Shown here: one piece after another, positions 14,097-21,260 of the stretch | Layout of the letters: each line of letters opens with the position of its first letter | Position numbering within the stretch: the stretch's first letter is position 1 | Assembly (NCBI GenBank): GCA_964405335.1 | Contig: CAYONP010000055.1 | Location: 1 to 39,315, forward strand | Length of the DNA stretch: 39,315 nucleotides | Source of the DNA: CAYONP01 sp964405335 | GTDB taxonomy: Bacteria > Armatimonadota > UBA10988 | Reading direction: 5' to 3' | The notes under the pieces: model-generated | What the model saw: the letters and a program-made list of their open reading frames with translations, nothing else | Databases searched by the model: none | Told to the model about the DNA's origin: nothing | Program-made: the position numbers and the translations under genes

Positions 14097-16685
14097 TCAT
14101 GCCTCGGCGGTCGGGTCGGCGCCGTCGGCCCAGCGCACCAGGCCCAGGCGCATCGGATCGGGCAGGTCGGCGTGGCGCGGAATGACCCGCACGGTGAAGC
14201 CGCGCAGACCCGACGCCGAACAGGTCACCTGGCCCGTGTAGCTCCACGTGCCGTCGCTCTCGCCGGTCTGCTTCAGGTCGACCACCGCCGCTTCGACTAT
14301 CTGACCGCTGCTGTCCATCGCGCCGTGGTAGACCTGCACCGTCACGTCGTCGGGCGTCAGGCCGCCGAGCACCACCCGGGCGGTGACCGCCTGCTTGTCG
14401 CCGACGTCGAGGCCGGTCGACTCGGCCTCGACGGCCGTTACGGCCACGTTCGGCCAGTCGGCGCGTAGCTTGGTGGTCCAGGCGGCGAGCGCCTTGGCCC
14501 GCGCCTGGCCATCGGCGGCCAGTTCGCTGGCGCGCAGGCCGGCGGTGAGGTAGAAGCGGCGGGTGTACTCGAGCACCATGCGGTTGGTGTTGAAGATCGG
14601 CGCCAGCGTGCGCATCGAGTTCTTCATTCGCTCGACCCAGCCGCGCGGCAGGCCGTCGGCGGAGCGGTCATAGAACAGCGGGGCAATCTCGCGCTCGAGC
14701 AGGTCGTAGATCATCCGCGATTCGATCTCGTTCTGATACTCGAGTTCCTCGGGCGTGCTGCCATAGCTCTCGCCGCGGCCGATGGTCCAACCGTTGCGGC
14801 CGTTGTAACCCTCGGGCCACCAGCCGTCGGGTATGCTGCAGTTGAGCCCGCCGTTGAAGACCACCTTCATCCCGCTGGTGCCGCTCGCTTCGTTCGGCCG
14901 CAGCGGAGTGTTCAGCCAGACATCGGCGCCCTGGGTCATGAACCGGCCGACTTGGTGGTCGTAGTCCTCGAGGAAGACAATCCGCCGGTGCAGGTCGTCG
15001 CGCTGGCTGAGGTGGATCACCTGCCGGATCAGCTCCTTGCCGTTGTTGTCGGCCGGGTGCGACTTGCCGGCGAAGATGATCTGCGCGGGCCGGTCGGCGT
15101 GGTTGAGAATGCTGACCAGCCGCTCGACATCACGCATGACCAGCGTGGCGCGCTTGTAGGTGGCAAACCGGCGGGCGAAACCGATGGTCAGGATCTTCGG
15201 GTCGAGCACCTCGCTGGCCAGTTCGAGCTGCCGCGGGCTGAGGCTACCGCGCTCGAGCTGCGTGCGCAGCCGCCGCCGGGCAAAGGCGACCAGGCGCCCG
15301 CGGCGCATCTCGTGGATCCGCCACAGCTCCTCGTCGGGGATCTGGCCCACCCGCTCCCACACCGCGCGGTCCATCGGATCGTCGGCCCAGCGCGGACCGA
15401 CGTACTGATCGTACAGCTCGGCCATCTCGAGGCTGACCCAACTGCGGGCATGCACGCCGTTGGTCACATGCAGGATGGGCACTTCGTCGACCGGCACGCC
15501 GGGGTAGCAGTGGGCCATCATCGTCCGACTGACCTCGCCGTGGAGCCGGCTGACGCCATTGGCGCTGCAGGCCATGTTCAGCGCCAGGACGGTCATCGAG
15601 AAGTTCTCGTTCGGGTCGTTCGGATTGGCCCGGCCGAGAGCGAGGAAGTCGCGGCTGGTCAGCCCGAGCTGCGGGTAGTAGCCGCGGAAGTACTTCTCCA
15701 TCAGCGGGCTGCCGAACTCGTCGTGACCCGCCTTGACCGGCGTGTGGGTGGTGAACACGCAGGCCGCGCGGGTCAGTTCACGCGCCTCGTCGAAGCTCAG
15801 GTTGTGCTCGGCCATGTGGCGGCGAGTCAGTTCGAGCGAGAGAAACGCTGCGTGGCCCTCGTTCATGTGGCACACCGCCGGCCGCAGGTCGAGCGCGTCG
15901 AGCGCCCGCAGGCCGCCGATGCCGAGCATGATCTCCTGTCGCACGCGGGTCTCGAGATTGCCGCCGTAGAGCTGGTCGGTGATGTCGCGATCGTCGGGGT
16001 TGGTGTTCTCGGCGATGTTGGTGTCGAGCAGGATGAGCGGCACGCGGCCGACCTGGATGCGCCAGATTTTGGCCGTCACCGGCCCGCCGGGATAGTCGAC
16101 CTCGATCAGCCGCGGCTGGCCCTCGTCGTCCAGCTCCTCGGTCACCGGCATGTTGTAGAAGTCGTTGATCGGCGCGCGATCCTGCTGCCAGCCGTCGGAG
16201 TTGAGCACCTGCTGGAAGTAGCCCTTCTGATAGAGCAGCCCGACGCCGACCAGCGGCACGGCCAGGTCGCTGGCCGACTTGACGTGGTCGCCGGCCAGCA
16301 TGCCCAGGCCGCCTGAGTAGAGCGGCAGGCTCTCGGTCAGCCCGAACTCGGCGCAGAAGTAGGCCACGCGCAACTGCTGCGCCTCGCAGGCGCGCTGGAC
16401 GTAGCCTTCCTCACACAGGTAGTCGTGCAGTTGGTCCTGCAGGCGCCGCAACTGGGCCAGGAAGCCCTCGTCGCCGGCGAGCTCTTCAATCCGGCTCTGC
16501 TTGACCTCGCCGATCAGCCTCACCGGGTTGTGACCGACGCGCTCCCACAGGTCGCGGTCGACCCGCCGGAACAGCTCAATCACTTCCGGTCGCCACGACC
16601 AGTACAGGTTGTACGCCAGCTCATGCAGCCCGGCGACGGCCTCGGGCAGGCGCGGCGCCACGCGGAACGTGCGGATCGGTTTCAT
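14097..16685 (-). CDS. glgP: Alpha-glucan (glycogen/maltodextrin) phosphorylase
   Basis: This is an 862-residue GT35 enzyme that releases glucose 1-phosphate from alpha-1,4-glucan. The N-terminus has the DUF3417-type segment of the bacterial alpha-glucan phosphorylase subfamily (LAYNLYWSWRPEVIELFRRVD). YFCAEFGLTESLPLYSGGLG, CHMNEGHAAF, FTTHTPVKAGHDEF, HVTNGVH and FAGKSHPAD follow. The PLP lysine lies in EASGTSGMK (Lys codon 14865-14867). About 150 residues at the C-terminus, beyond the catalytic core, form a beta-rich tail seen in this subfamily. The ATG at 16685 is preferred over a GTG at 16691 because GGAG lies 5 nt before it. It follows the M24 peptidase gene by 15 nt and is probably co-transcribed. 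It serves glycogen breakdown feeding the glycolytic genes further right. Confidence 0.94.
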   Translation of the reverse strand: MKPIRTFRVAPRLPEAVAGLHELAYNLYWSWRPEVIELFRRVDRDLWERVGHNPVRLIGEVKQSRIEELAGDEGFLAQLRRLQDQLHDYLCEEGYVQRACEAQQLRVAYFCAEFGLTESLPLYSGGLGMLAGDHVKSASDLAVPLVGVGLLYQKGYFQQVLNSDGWQQDRAPINDFYNMPVTEELDDEGQPRLIEVDYPGGPVTAKIWRIQVGRVPLILLDTNIAENTNPDDRDITDQLYGGNLETRVRQEIMLGIGGLRALDALDLRPAVCHMNEGHAAFLSLELTRRHMAEHNLSFDEARELTRAACVFTTHTPVKAGHDEFGSPLMEKYFRGYYPQLGLTSRDFLALGRANPNDPNENFSMTVLALNMACSANGVSRLHGEVSRTMMAHCYPGVPVDEVPILHVTNGVHARSWVSLEMAELYDQYVGPRWADDPMDRAVWERVGQIPDEELWRIHEMRRGRLVAFARRRLRTQLERGSLSPRQLELASEVLDPKILTIGFARRFATYKRATLVMRDVERLVSILNHADRPAQIIFAGKSHPADNNGKELIRQVIHLSQRDDLHRRIVFLEDYDHQVGRFMTQGADVWLNTPLRPNEASGTSGMKVVFNGGLNCSIPDGWWPEGYNGRNGWTIGRGESYGSTPEELEYQNEIESRMIYDLLEREIAPLFYDRSADGLPRGWVERMKNSMRTLAPIFNTNRMVLEYTRRFYLTAGLRASELAADGQARAKALAAWTTKLRADWPNVAVTAVEAESTGLDVGDKQAVTARVVLGGLTPDDVTVQVYHGAMDSSGQIVEAAVVDLKQTGESDGTWSYTGQVTCSASGLRGFTVRVIPRHADLPDPMRLGLVRWADGADPTAEA

Positions 16686-16700
16686 CGCCACTCCACCGGT

Positions 16701-17810
16701 TCACCACTCGACCGGATAGTCGGACAGCGGCTCACACCCTTGCTCGGTGATCAGAAAGCTGTTCTCGAGCCGGATGCCCGCGCTCAGGTCGGACGTGTAA
16801 GCGCCGGGCTCGCACGACACCACGTCGCCGGCGCGCAGCGTGCCCTCGCGGGCCAGGTTCAAGTCGGGCACGGTGTGCGCCCGCAGCCCCACCCCGTGCC
16901 CGGCATGATGCTGCAGGCCGACGCTGGCCAGATGTGGATGCTCGCGGATGCGTTGGTCCATCCAGGCCGCCACGGACGTCCCTTCGACTCCCGGCCGCAA
17001 CTGCGCCGGCACCTCGCGCAGAATGTCGGCCAGATGCGCGTGGACTTCAGCCTGCAGTGCGCTCGGCCGGCCGACCGCGAAGGTGCGGCAGAGATCGGAC
17101 CAGTAGCCGCCGACCAGGCTCCAGGCGTCGACGATGAAGAGCTCGCCGGCCCCGCAGGTGCGGTCGCGCGCCGAGCCGCCGGGCGCCGCGCAGCGGTAGT
17201 CGCCCGAATGAAACACCGGCTCGCCGGCCGCGGCCGAGGCGGCCGCCTGACCGGCCGCCAGCACCGCCAGCTCGTTGACGCCCGGCGCGATCACCGCGGC
17301 CACCGCGGCGTAGGCCGCCTGCGTGGCGGCGACGCTGGCCCGCAGCGCGGCCAGCTCGTCGGGTTCCTTGGTCCGCTGCAGGTCGGCCAGCTCGTCATCG
17401 ACACTGGACCACGACTCGGGCGCCAACGCGCCGGCTAGCTCGACGACCAGCCAGTGCGGCGTCGACTCGGCCTGGAAGCCGAGTCGCGGCACCGCGCGCC
17501 CGGCCAGCGTCTGGCCCGCCAGCGCCGCCAGCGTCCGGCCCTTGTCGAGATTCTGCGTGCCGCCCGAGTGCCACTCGTAGCTCAACAGCGAGTCGGCCAG
17601 CAGCGGCTCGGAGCCGTTGGGCGCCAGGAGCGTGAGGTCGTCGGCGGTGACCAGCGCCATCGCCGGCATCTCGAACGGCCCCGGCAGCGGCAGGCCGCAG
17701 AGCCACCACAGGTCGCGGCGGTCACCGATGGTCGCGCCGTCGAGCTGGTGCGCCTCCAGCAGCGCCCGGAACCGTGCCAGGCGGCATTCACATCCCTCGC
17801 GCGTCAGCAC
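16701..17810 (-). CDS. M24-family Xaa-Pro aminopeptidase/dipeptidase-like protein
   Basis: This is a 369-residue creatinase-fold metallopeptidase. All five dinuclear-metal ligands are in place: the two Asp in FIVDAWSLVGGYWSDLCRTF, the His in HHAGHGVGL, Glu in SCEPGAY and Glu in IRLENSFLI. The N-terminal creatinase domain (RFRALLEAHQLDGATIGDRRDLWWLCGL) fits aminopeptidase P or prolidase-like proteins. The GTG at 17810 has GGGGAG 8 nt upstream. The frame stays open for another 116 codons, but that stretch crosses three palindromes and lacks protein-like composition. It precedes glgP on the same strand by 15 nt. The exact substrate (Xaa-Pro peptide or other) is not determined. Confidence 0.85.
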   Translation of the reverse strand: MLTREGCECRLARFRALLEAHQLDGATIGDRRDLWWLCGLPLPGPFEMPAMALVTADDLTLLAPNGSEPLLADSLLSYEWHSGGTQNLDKGRTLAALAGQTLAGRAVPRLGFQAESTPHWLVVELAGALAPESWSSVDDELADLQRTKEPDELAALRASVAATQAAYAAVAAVIAPGVNELAVLAAGQAAASAAAGEPVFHSGDYRCAAPGGSARDRTCGAGELFIVDAWSLVGGYWSDLCRTFAVGRPSALQAEVHAHLADILREVPAQLRPGVEGTSVAAWMDQRIREHPHLASVGLQHHAGHGVGLRAHTVPDLNLAREGTLRAGDVVSCEPGAYTSDLSAGIRLENSFLITEQGCEPLSDYPVEW

Positions 17811-17850
17811 CGTTGCATCTCCCCACCGCGTGAGCGTCCAATCGGATGGC

Positions 17851-17872
17851 GCCACGGGTTGAAACCCGTGGC
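17851..17872. repeat. Palindrome 1 of three (22 bp)
   Basis: A perfect 10-bp inverted repeat (GCCACGGGTT and AACCCGTGGC) with a 2-nt GA loop. It lies upstream of both divergent genes, the M24 peptidase and the transglutaminase-like gene, so it cannot be a terminator of either; from its form it is a REP-like element. Confidence 0.75.
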
Positions 17873-17882
17873 TGCCGGGACG

Positions 17883-17905
17883 AAACCCGCCCCCGGGGCG
17901 GGTTT
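17883..17905. repeat. Palindrome 2 of three (23 bp)
   Basis: A perfect 11-bp inverted repeat (AAACCCGCCCC and GGGGCGGGTTT) around one central C. It starts 10 nt after palindrome 1. On the plus strand it ends in GGGTTTTGCG, the nearest thing to a T-run in the cluster, but no plus-strand gene ends here. Confidence 0.75.
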
Positions 17906-17917
17906 TGCGCCAACAGA

Positions 17918-17935
17918 CCCGCACTTCAGTGCGGG
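17918..17935. repeat. Palindrome 3 of three (18 bp)
   Basis: A perfect 8-bp inverted repeat (CCCGCACT and AGTGCGGG) with a TC loop, 12 nt after palindrome 2. Together the three palindromes occupy 85 bp of the 206-bp divergent intergenic region. Each has a different stem sequence, although CCCGC is shared by the second and third. Confidence 0.7.
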
Positions 17936-18001
17936 GCCGTAGCCCGGCCACCCATCCTGACCCGCCCGCCCAGCAGCCCGGCCGCCCCCGACGGCTCCCG
18001 A

Positions 18002-18010
18002 TGCTATACT
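18002..18010 (+). promoter_or_regulatory. Extended -10 promoter giving a probably leaderless mRNA
   Basis: TGC is followed directly by TATACT (18005-18010), a near-consensus extended -10. No good -35 is seen 16-18 bp upstream, as is usual for this class. Transcription would start 6-8 nt downstream, at or next to the ATG at 18017, leaving no leader and no ribosome site. Confidence 0.6.
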
Positions 18011-18016
18011 GACACC

Positions 18017-18703
18017 ATGACCGCGCCGTCGATGCGCCCGCCGACGCCGTTCCGCCGCATCTCGCGCGCGGCCGGCACGGTGCTGCTGACGCTCGGCGCC
18101 ATGCTCCTCTGGTGGGTGATCGTCTGTTACGACCTGCGCGCCTGGGTGATTGGGCCAAGCCTGTGGCGCTACGTCCGCTTCCCGGTCGAGCCGGCCATCG
18201 CCGCCGACTGGCCCGGCGACTTCCCCGCCCCGCCGGCCGAGCTCGAGGTCGAGGTCCGGCGCCGCATCCCCTGGACCCGCGACTTCGACGTCTATCATCT
18301 GCCCTGGTATGTCACCACCCCGCGCGAGGCGCTGCGCCAGGGGCGTGGCGACTGCGAAGCGCAGGCCTTTGTGCTGGCCAGCCTGCTCGCCGCGCAGGGC
18401 ACGCCGTACAGCTTCCGGGCCAGCTTCTCGCACCTCTGGGTCGACTACCCGGGCCGCCGGCAGCAGCGCGGCGAGCGCGACGCCGAGGCGGTCTGGTCCA
18501 ACATCGACGGCCACTACCGCCTGCGCCTGCCGACCGAGCGCGTGCGCGAGACCATCGCCGCTCAGAAGGGCCTGCTCTGGGACCCGCTGCACCCGCTGCG
18601 CAAGGCGCTCTTGCTGGCCGGCTGGCCGGCGCTTATCATCGCCGTGCCGCGACGGAGAGCACGCCTTGGCCGAAACCCAGTTGAGCAGCCGGTCGGTCTA
18701 TGA
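18017..18703 (+). CDS. Membrane-anchored transglutaminase-like protein
   Basis: This is a 228-residue protein. One N-terminal membrane helix (TVLLTLGAMLLWWVIVCY, residues about 21-38) is followed by a transglutaminase-like cysteine-hydrolase core. The likely triad is Cys113 in GRGDCEAQAFVLASLLAAQG, His139 in FSHLWVDYPG and Asp164 in WSNIDGHY, in the order and spacing of the family. A second hydrophobic patch near the C-terminus (ALLLAGWPALIIAVP) may be a further membrane helix. Such proteins can act as amide hydrolases or structural peptidase-like domains; the substrate is unknown. The ATG at 18017 coincides with the predicted transcription start. The gene's end overlaps the Nudix gene by 38 bp. 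Confidence 0.75.
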   Translation: MTAPSMRPPTPFRRISRAAGTVLLTLGAMLLWWVIVCYDLRAWVIGPSLWRYVRFPVEPAIAADWPGDFPAPPAELEVEVRRRIPWTRDFDVYHLPWYVTTPREALRQGRGDCEAQAFVLASLLAAQGTPYSFRASFSHLWVDYPGRRQQRGERDAEAVWSNIDGHYRLRLPTERVRETIAAQKGLLWDPLHPLRKALLLAGWPALIIAVPRRRARLGRNPVEQPVGL

Positions 18704-19208
18704 CGGCCGCGTGGTCCACCTCGCCGTCGACCAAGTCCGCCTGGCCGACGGCAGCGAGTCGGTCCGCGAGGTCATCCGTCACCCGGGCGCGGTGGTCATC
18801 GTGCCGCTCCATGACGACGGCCGGGTGGTCTTGGTCCGCCAGTTTCGTTACGCCGCCGGCGAAGCGCTACTCGAACTGCCGGCCGGGACGCTCGAGCCGG
18901 GCGAGGATCCGCTCGCCTGCGCGCAGCGCGAGCTGGCCGAGGAGACCGGCCTCGCCGCGGCCGAGTGGCGCCTGCTCTCGAGCTTCTACAGCGCCCCCGG
19001 GTTCTGCACCGAACTGCTCCACTGCTATCTCGCCCGCGGTCTGACGCCCGCCGTGGCGGAGGCCGACGCCGACGAGGAGATTGAGACGGTGGTGATGCCC
19101 CTCTCGGCGGCGCAGACCCTCGCCCGCGGAGGCGAGCTGCGCGACGCCAAGACCATCGCCGGCCTGCTGCTGATCCACGCGGAGGAGCGGCCGGCGGGGC
19201 CGGCGTAG
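18666..19208 (+). CDS. Nudix hydrolase, ADP-ribose pyrophosphatase type
   Basis: This is a 180-residue protein. The Nudix box GTLEPGEDPLACAQRELAEETGL fits GX5EX7REUXEEXGU exactly. The flanking segments SVREVIRHPGAVVIVPLHDDGRVVLVRQFRYAAGEALLELPAG and SFYSAPGFCTELLHCYLARGL are typical of ADP-ribose or nucleotide-sugar pyrophosphatases of the NudF group. They hydrolyse the diphosphate with Mg2+ in the cytoplasm. The start is a TTG with GGAGAG 6-8 nt upstream; the frame is open further upstream only as a shadow of the preceding gene. Start and preceding stop overlap by 38 bp, suggesting co-transcription with the transglutaminase-like gene. Confidence 0.9.
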   Translation: MAETQLSSRSVYDGRVVHLAVDQVRLADGSESVREVIRHPGAVVIVPLHDDGRVVLVRQFRYAAGEALLELPAGTLEPGEDPLACAQRELAEETGLAAAEWRLLSSFYSAPGFCTELLHCYLARGLTPAVAEADADEEIETVVMPLSAAQTLARGGELRDAKTIAGLLLIHAEERPAGPA

Positions 19209-19218
19209 TACACCGATC

Positions 19219-20667
19219 ATGGCCACCGATACTGCGGCGCGGCCGACCGACCGGCTTGCCGTACTGCGCGGCACAGTCCAGATGCTGGCTGTGCTGTCGC
19301 TGTTCGGCGTGGCCCTGTACCTGCCCACCCTCGCGCTGTGGCGACTGCTACCGGCCGGAGCCGATTTCACCACCGGCGCCTCGCCGGCGCCGCACCCGAG
19401 CTTCCGTGAGTGGATGATGCGCGATGAGGCCTGGATCGCGCTCGTCGCCCTCTGGCTTCTCTGGTCGATCCCTCTGTCGTGGCTCTGCGCCTCGCTGCTC
19501 AGCCGACCAGTGCGCGCAGCGGCGGATCGAGCAGCTCCGCGTCGTGCAGACGCGGTGCTCAACGCGCTACGCCGGGCTGGGGTCGTCCAGCCTGACGAAC
19601 CGATTTGGTTGTTCTCGCCCGGAGTCGCCTCACCAGGCAGGTTTCGCGACGCCGCCGTCCCGGCCACCGTGGGGGCCGCCTGGGTTCTGTTCGTCGGGCC
19701 GCTCCACTCGGCGACGGTTCTCGCGATGCTGGCCGGCACCACCGCAGCTGCGAGGCTGGGCGAGTTGCCCTGGCTGGCGGCCGCGGCAGTGCTGCTGGCC
19801 GTCGCCTCACCGCGTGCTGTGACCTGGTCGAGGATCACGGTTCTCGTGAGCGCGATGGTCTCGGCCGGCGCACTGCTGTCCTGGGATGCCGCCCGCCGGA
19901 CCGGTGCGGCCGTGCCGCCGTTGCCCGTGGCTGGTCTGCTCGCAGTGTCCGCGCTGGCCATCGCCATCACCGCCGTGCGCCGGAGGCCGCTGCGCGGGAT
20001 TGCCTGCACTCGATCACGACTGGTGGTCACTCACGGCCGGCAGCCTGCTCGCGGCGGCGCGCGATGCAAGCTGGGGCCGGTGCATGAGTTCGCTCAGCCA
20101 TCCGAGCTCAGGGTGGAGGACGAGGACGGCGCGGTGACCGTGCTGCTCGGACCGCCGGGCGAGAGGGGCGAGGAAGTGTGGTTGCCGTCGCGGGTCGCCG
20201 CCGAGCTCGTCGAGCACTTGCGCCAGCACTCCGTCGCCTGGCCGATCGACGACCGTCGCGGCCGGCCTCAGCGGGTGCCGCCGCCGGCGTCGCTCGCCGT
20301 CTGGGCAGCCACGCTGCTGCTCGTCACGCGAGCGGCCTGGATAACGGGCCCGCGGATCGCCAGCACGATCACTTGCTGGCAAGTGGGTCTTCCCGCCTCC
20401 AGGGGCACCGGCGACGCGAGCTTGTACGACACGTGGGCGATGCGCGCCGAATGGACTCGCTCCGATGACCCGATCGTGCTCTCGTGCGTGGCTCAGGCGG
20501 CCCTTGAGCTGGGTCGACGCGACGATGCGGTGCGGCTCTACGCGCGCTGCTACGAACTCGGCGCCGGGGGCAAGATCGGTTCGGCGGTGGCCAGCCACCT
20601 CGACGCCATCACCGCACTGCGCCGAGCGGCTTCCTCATCATCCGGTGCGGAATCCCGGCGTCCATGA
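19219..20667 (+). CDS. Multi-pass membrane protein of unknown function
   Basis: This is a 482-residue protein I do not recognise. Predicted membrane helices lie near residues 20-42, 70-92, 145-165, 182-200, 205-222 and 233-252. A soluble beta-type region (RLVVTHGRQPARGG, VTVLLGPPGERGEEVWLP) is followed by one more helix around 350-370. The C-terminal 60 residues (VLSCVAQAALELGRRDDAVRLYARCYELG) resemble a TPR-type helical hairpin. There is no clear ribosome site before the ATG at 19219, so the start is uncertain. Base composition looks slightly less extreme than in the neighbours. The last 59 bp overlap the 3' end of the opposite-strand GNAT gene. Confidence 0.6.
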   Translation: MATDTAARPTDRLAVLRGTVQMLAVLSLFGVALYLPTLALWRLLPAGADFTTGASPAPHPSFREWMMRDEAWIALVALWLLWSIPLSWLCASLLSRPVRAAADRAAPRRADAVLNALRRAGVVQPDEPIWLFSPGVASPGRFRDAAVPATVGAAWVLFVGPLHSATVLAMLAGTTAAARLGELPWLAAAAVLLAVASPRAVTWSRITVLVSAMVSAGALLSWDAARRTGAAVPPLPVAGLLAVSALAIAITAVRRRPLRGIACTRSRLVVTHGRQPARGGARCKLGPVHEFAQPSELRVEDEDGAVTVLLGPPGERGEEVWLPSRVAAELVEHLRQHSVAWPIDDRRGRPQRVPPPASLAVWAATLLLVTRAAWITGPRIASTITCWQVGLPASRGTGDASLYDTWAMRAEWTRSDDPIVLSCVAQAALELGRRDDAVRLYARCYELGAGGKIGSAVASHLDAITALRRAASSSSGAESRRP

Positions 20668-21058
20668 ACTCCTCGCCGTAGGCCCGGTAGCCCAGACGCT
20701 CATAGAAGGCCAGGGCCTGGAGCTGGGCGCCGAGGATCACCTCGGCGTGGCTGCCGCGGGCGGCCTCTGCCTCGAGGGCGGCCATCAGCGCCGCGCCGAT
20801 GCCGCGCCGGCGATGCTCGCGCAAGACCGCCACCCGCTGCGCCTTGGCACGGCCGTCGGCGGTGACCAGCAGTCGCGCACAGCCGACCGGCCGGCCATCC
20901 AGCTCGGCGACGAAGTGGGTGCACTGGTCGTCGAGCCCGTCCCACTCTTCGTCTTCGGCCACGATCTGCTCGAGAACGAAGACGATCCGGCGGATTTCGC
21001 GGCACTGCGCCAGACTTTCGGCATCGGCGACCCGGCGGACCAACATCGCATGTCCCAT
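20609..21058 (-). CDS. GNAT-family N-acetyltransferase
   Basis: This is a 149-residue protein of the ElaA/YjcF-like branch of GNAT enzymes. The acetyl-CoA motif A is QRVAVLREHRRRGIGAALMAALE. The branch-specific parts are the start (REIRRIVFVLEQ), HFVAELDGRPVGCARLL, LQALAFYERLGYRAYGEEFMDAGIPHRMM. The substrate is unknown. The ATG at 21058 lacks a clear ribosome site; an internal ATG at 21046 (MLVRRV) is an equally plausible start. The 3' end overlaps the membrane-protein gene by 59 bp tail to tail, so the two transcripts are antisense to each other there. Confidence 0.87.
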   Translation of the reverse strand: MGHAMLVRRVADAESLAQCREIRRIVFVLEQIVAEDEEWDGLDDQCTHFVAELDGRPVGCARLLVTADGRAKAQRVAVLREHRRRGIGAALMAALEAEAARGSHAEVILGAQLQALAFYERLGYRAYGEEFMDAGIPHRMMRKPLGAVR

Positions 21059-21172
21059 GCCACTACCGTGCGGCGGCGGGACTCCAACGGCAACAGGACG
21101 GTCACGCCGGGCTTAACTCAGCGCGGCGCGGTACGATACCAGGAGAGCGGGTCGGAGGTGAGGGCCGCCGCC

Positions 21173-21201
21173 TTGACAGCGTTCGGCCGCCGTGCGACAA
21201 C
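21173..21201 (+). promoter_or_regulatory. Possible promoter of the GT-C-like gene
   Basis: A perfect -35 consensus TTGACA (21173-21178), a 17-bp spacer, and a weak -10 GACAAC (21196-21201) preceded by TGC (extended -10). A start near 21208 would give a leader of about 50 nt ending in the strong ribosome site GGAGGTG. The 202-bp divergent region 21059-21260 holds nothing else I can support. Confidence 0.45.
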
Positions 21202-21260
21202 CGGCCGGCGTCCACGTAATCGCGGCCCGTGGCAGGGAACCTAATCGACCGGAGGTGGGT

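Noticed and set aside
17811..18158. An N-terminal extension of the M24 peptidase by 116 codons
   Set aside because: The stretch contains three palindromes and the divergent promoter, and its translation looks non-protein; a GTG with a good ribosome site at 17810 gives the family N-terminus.
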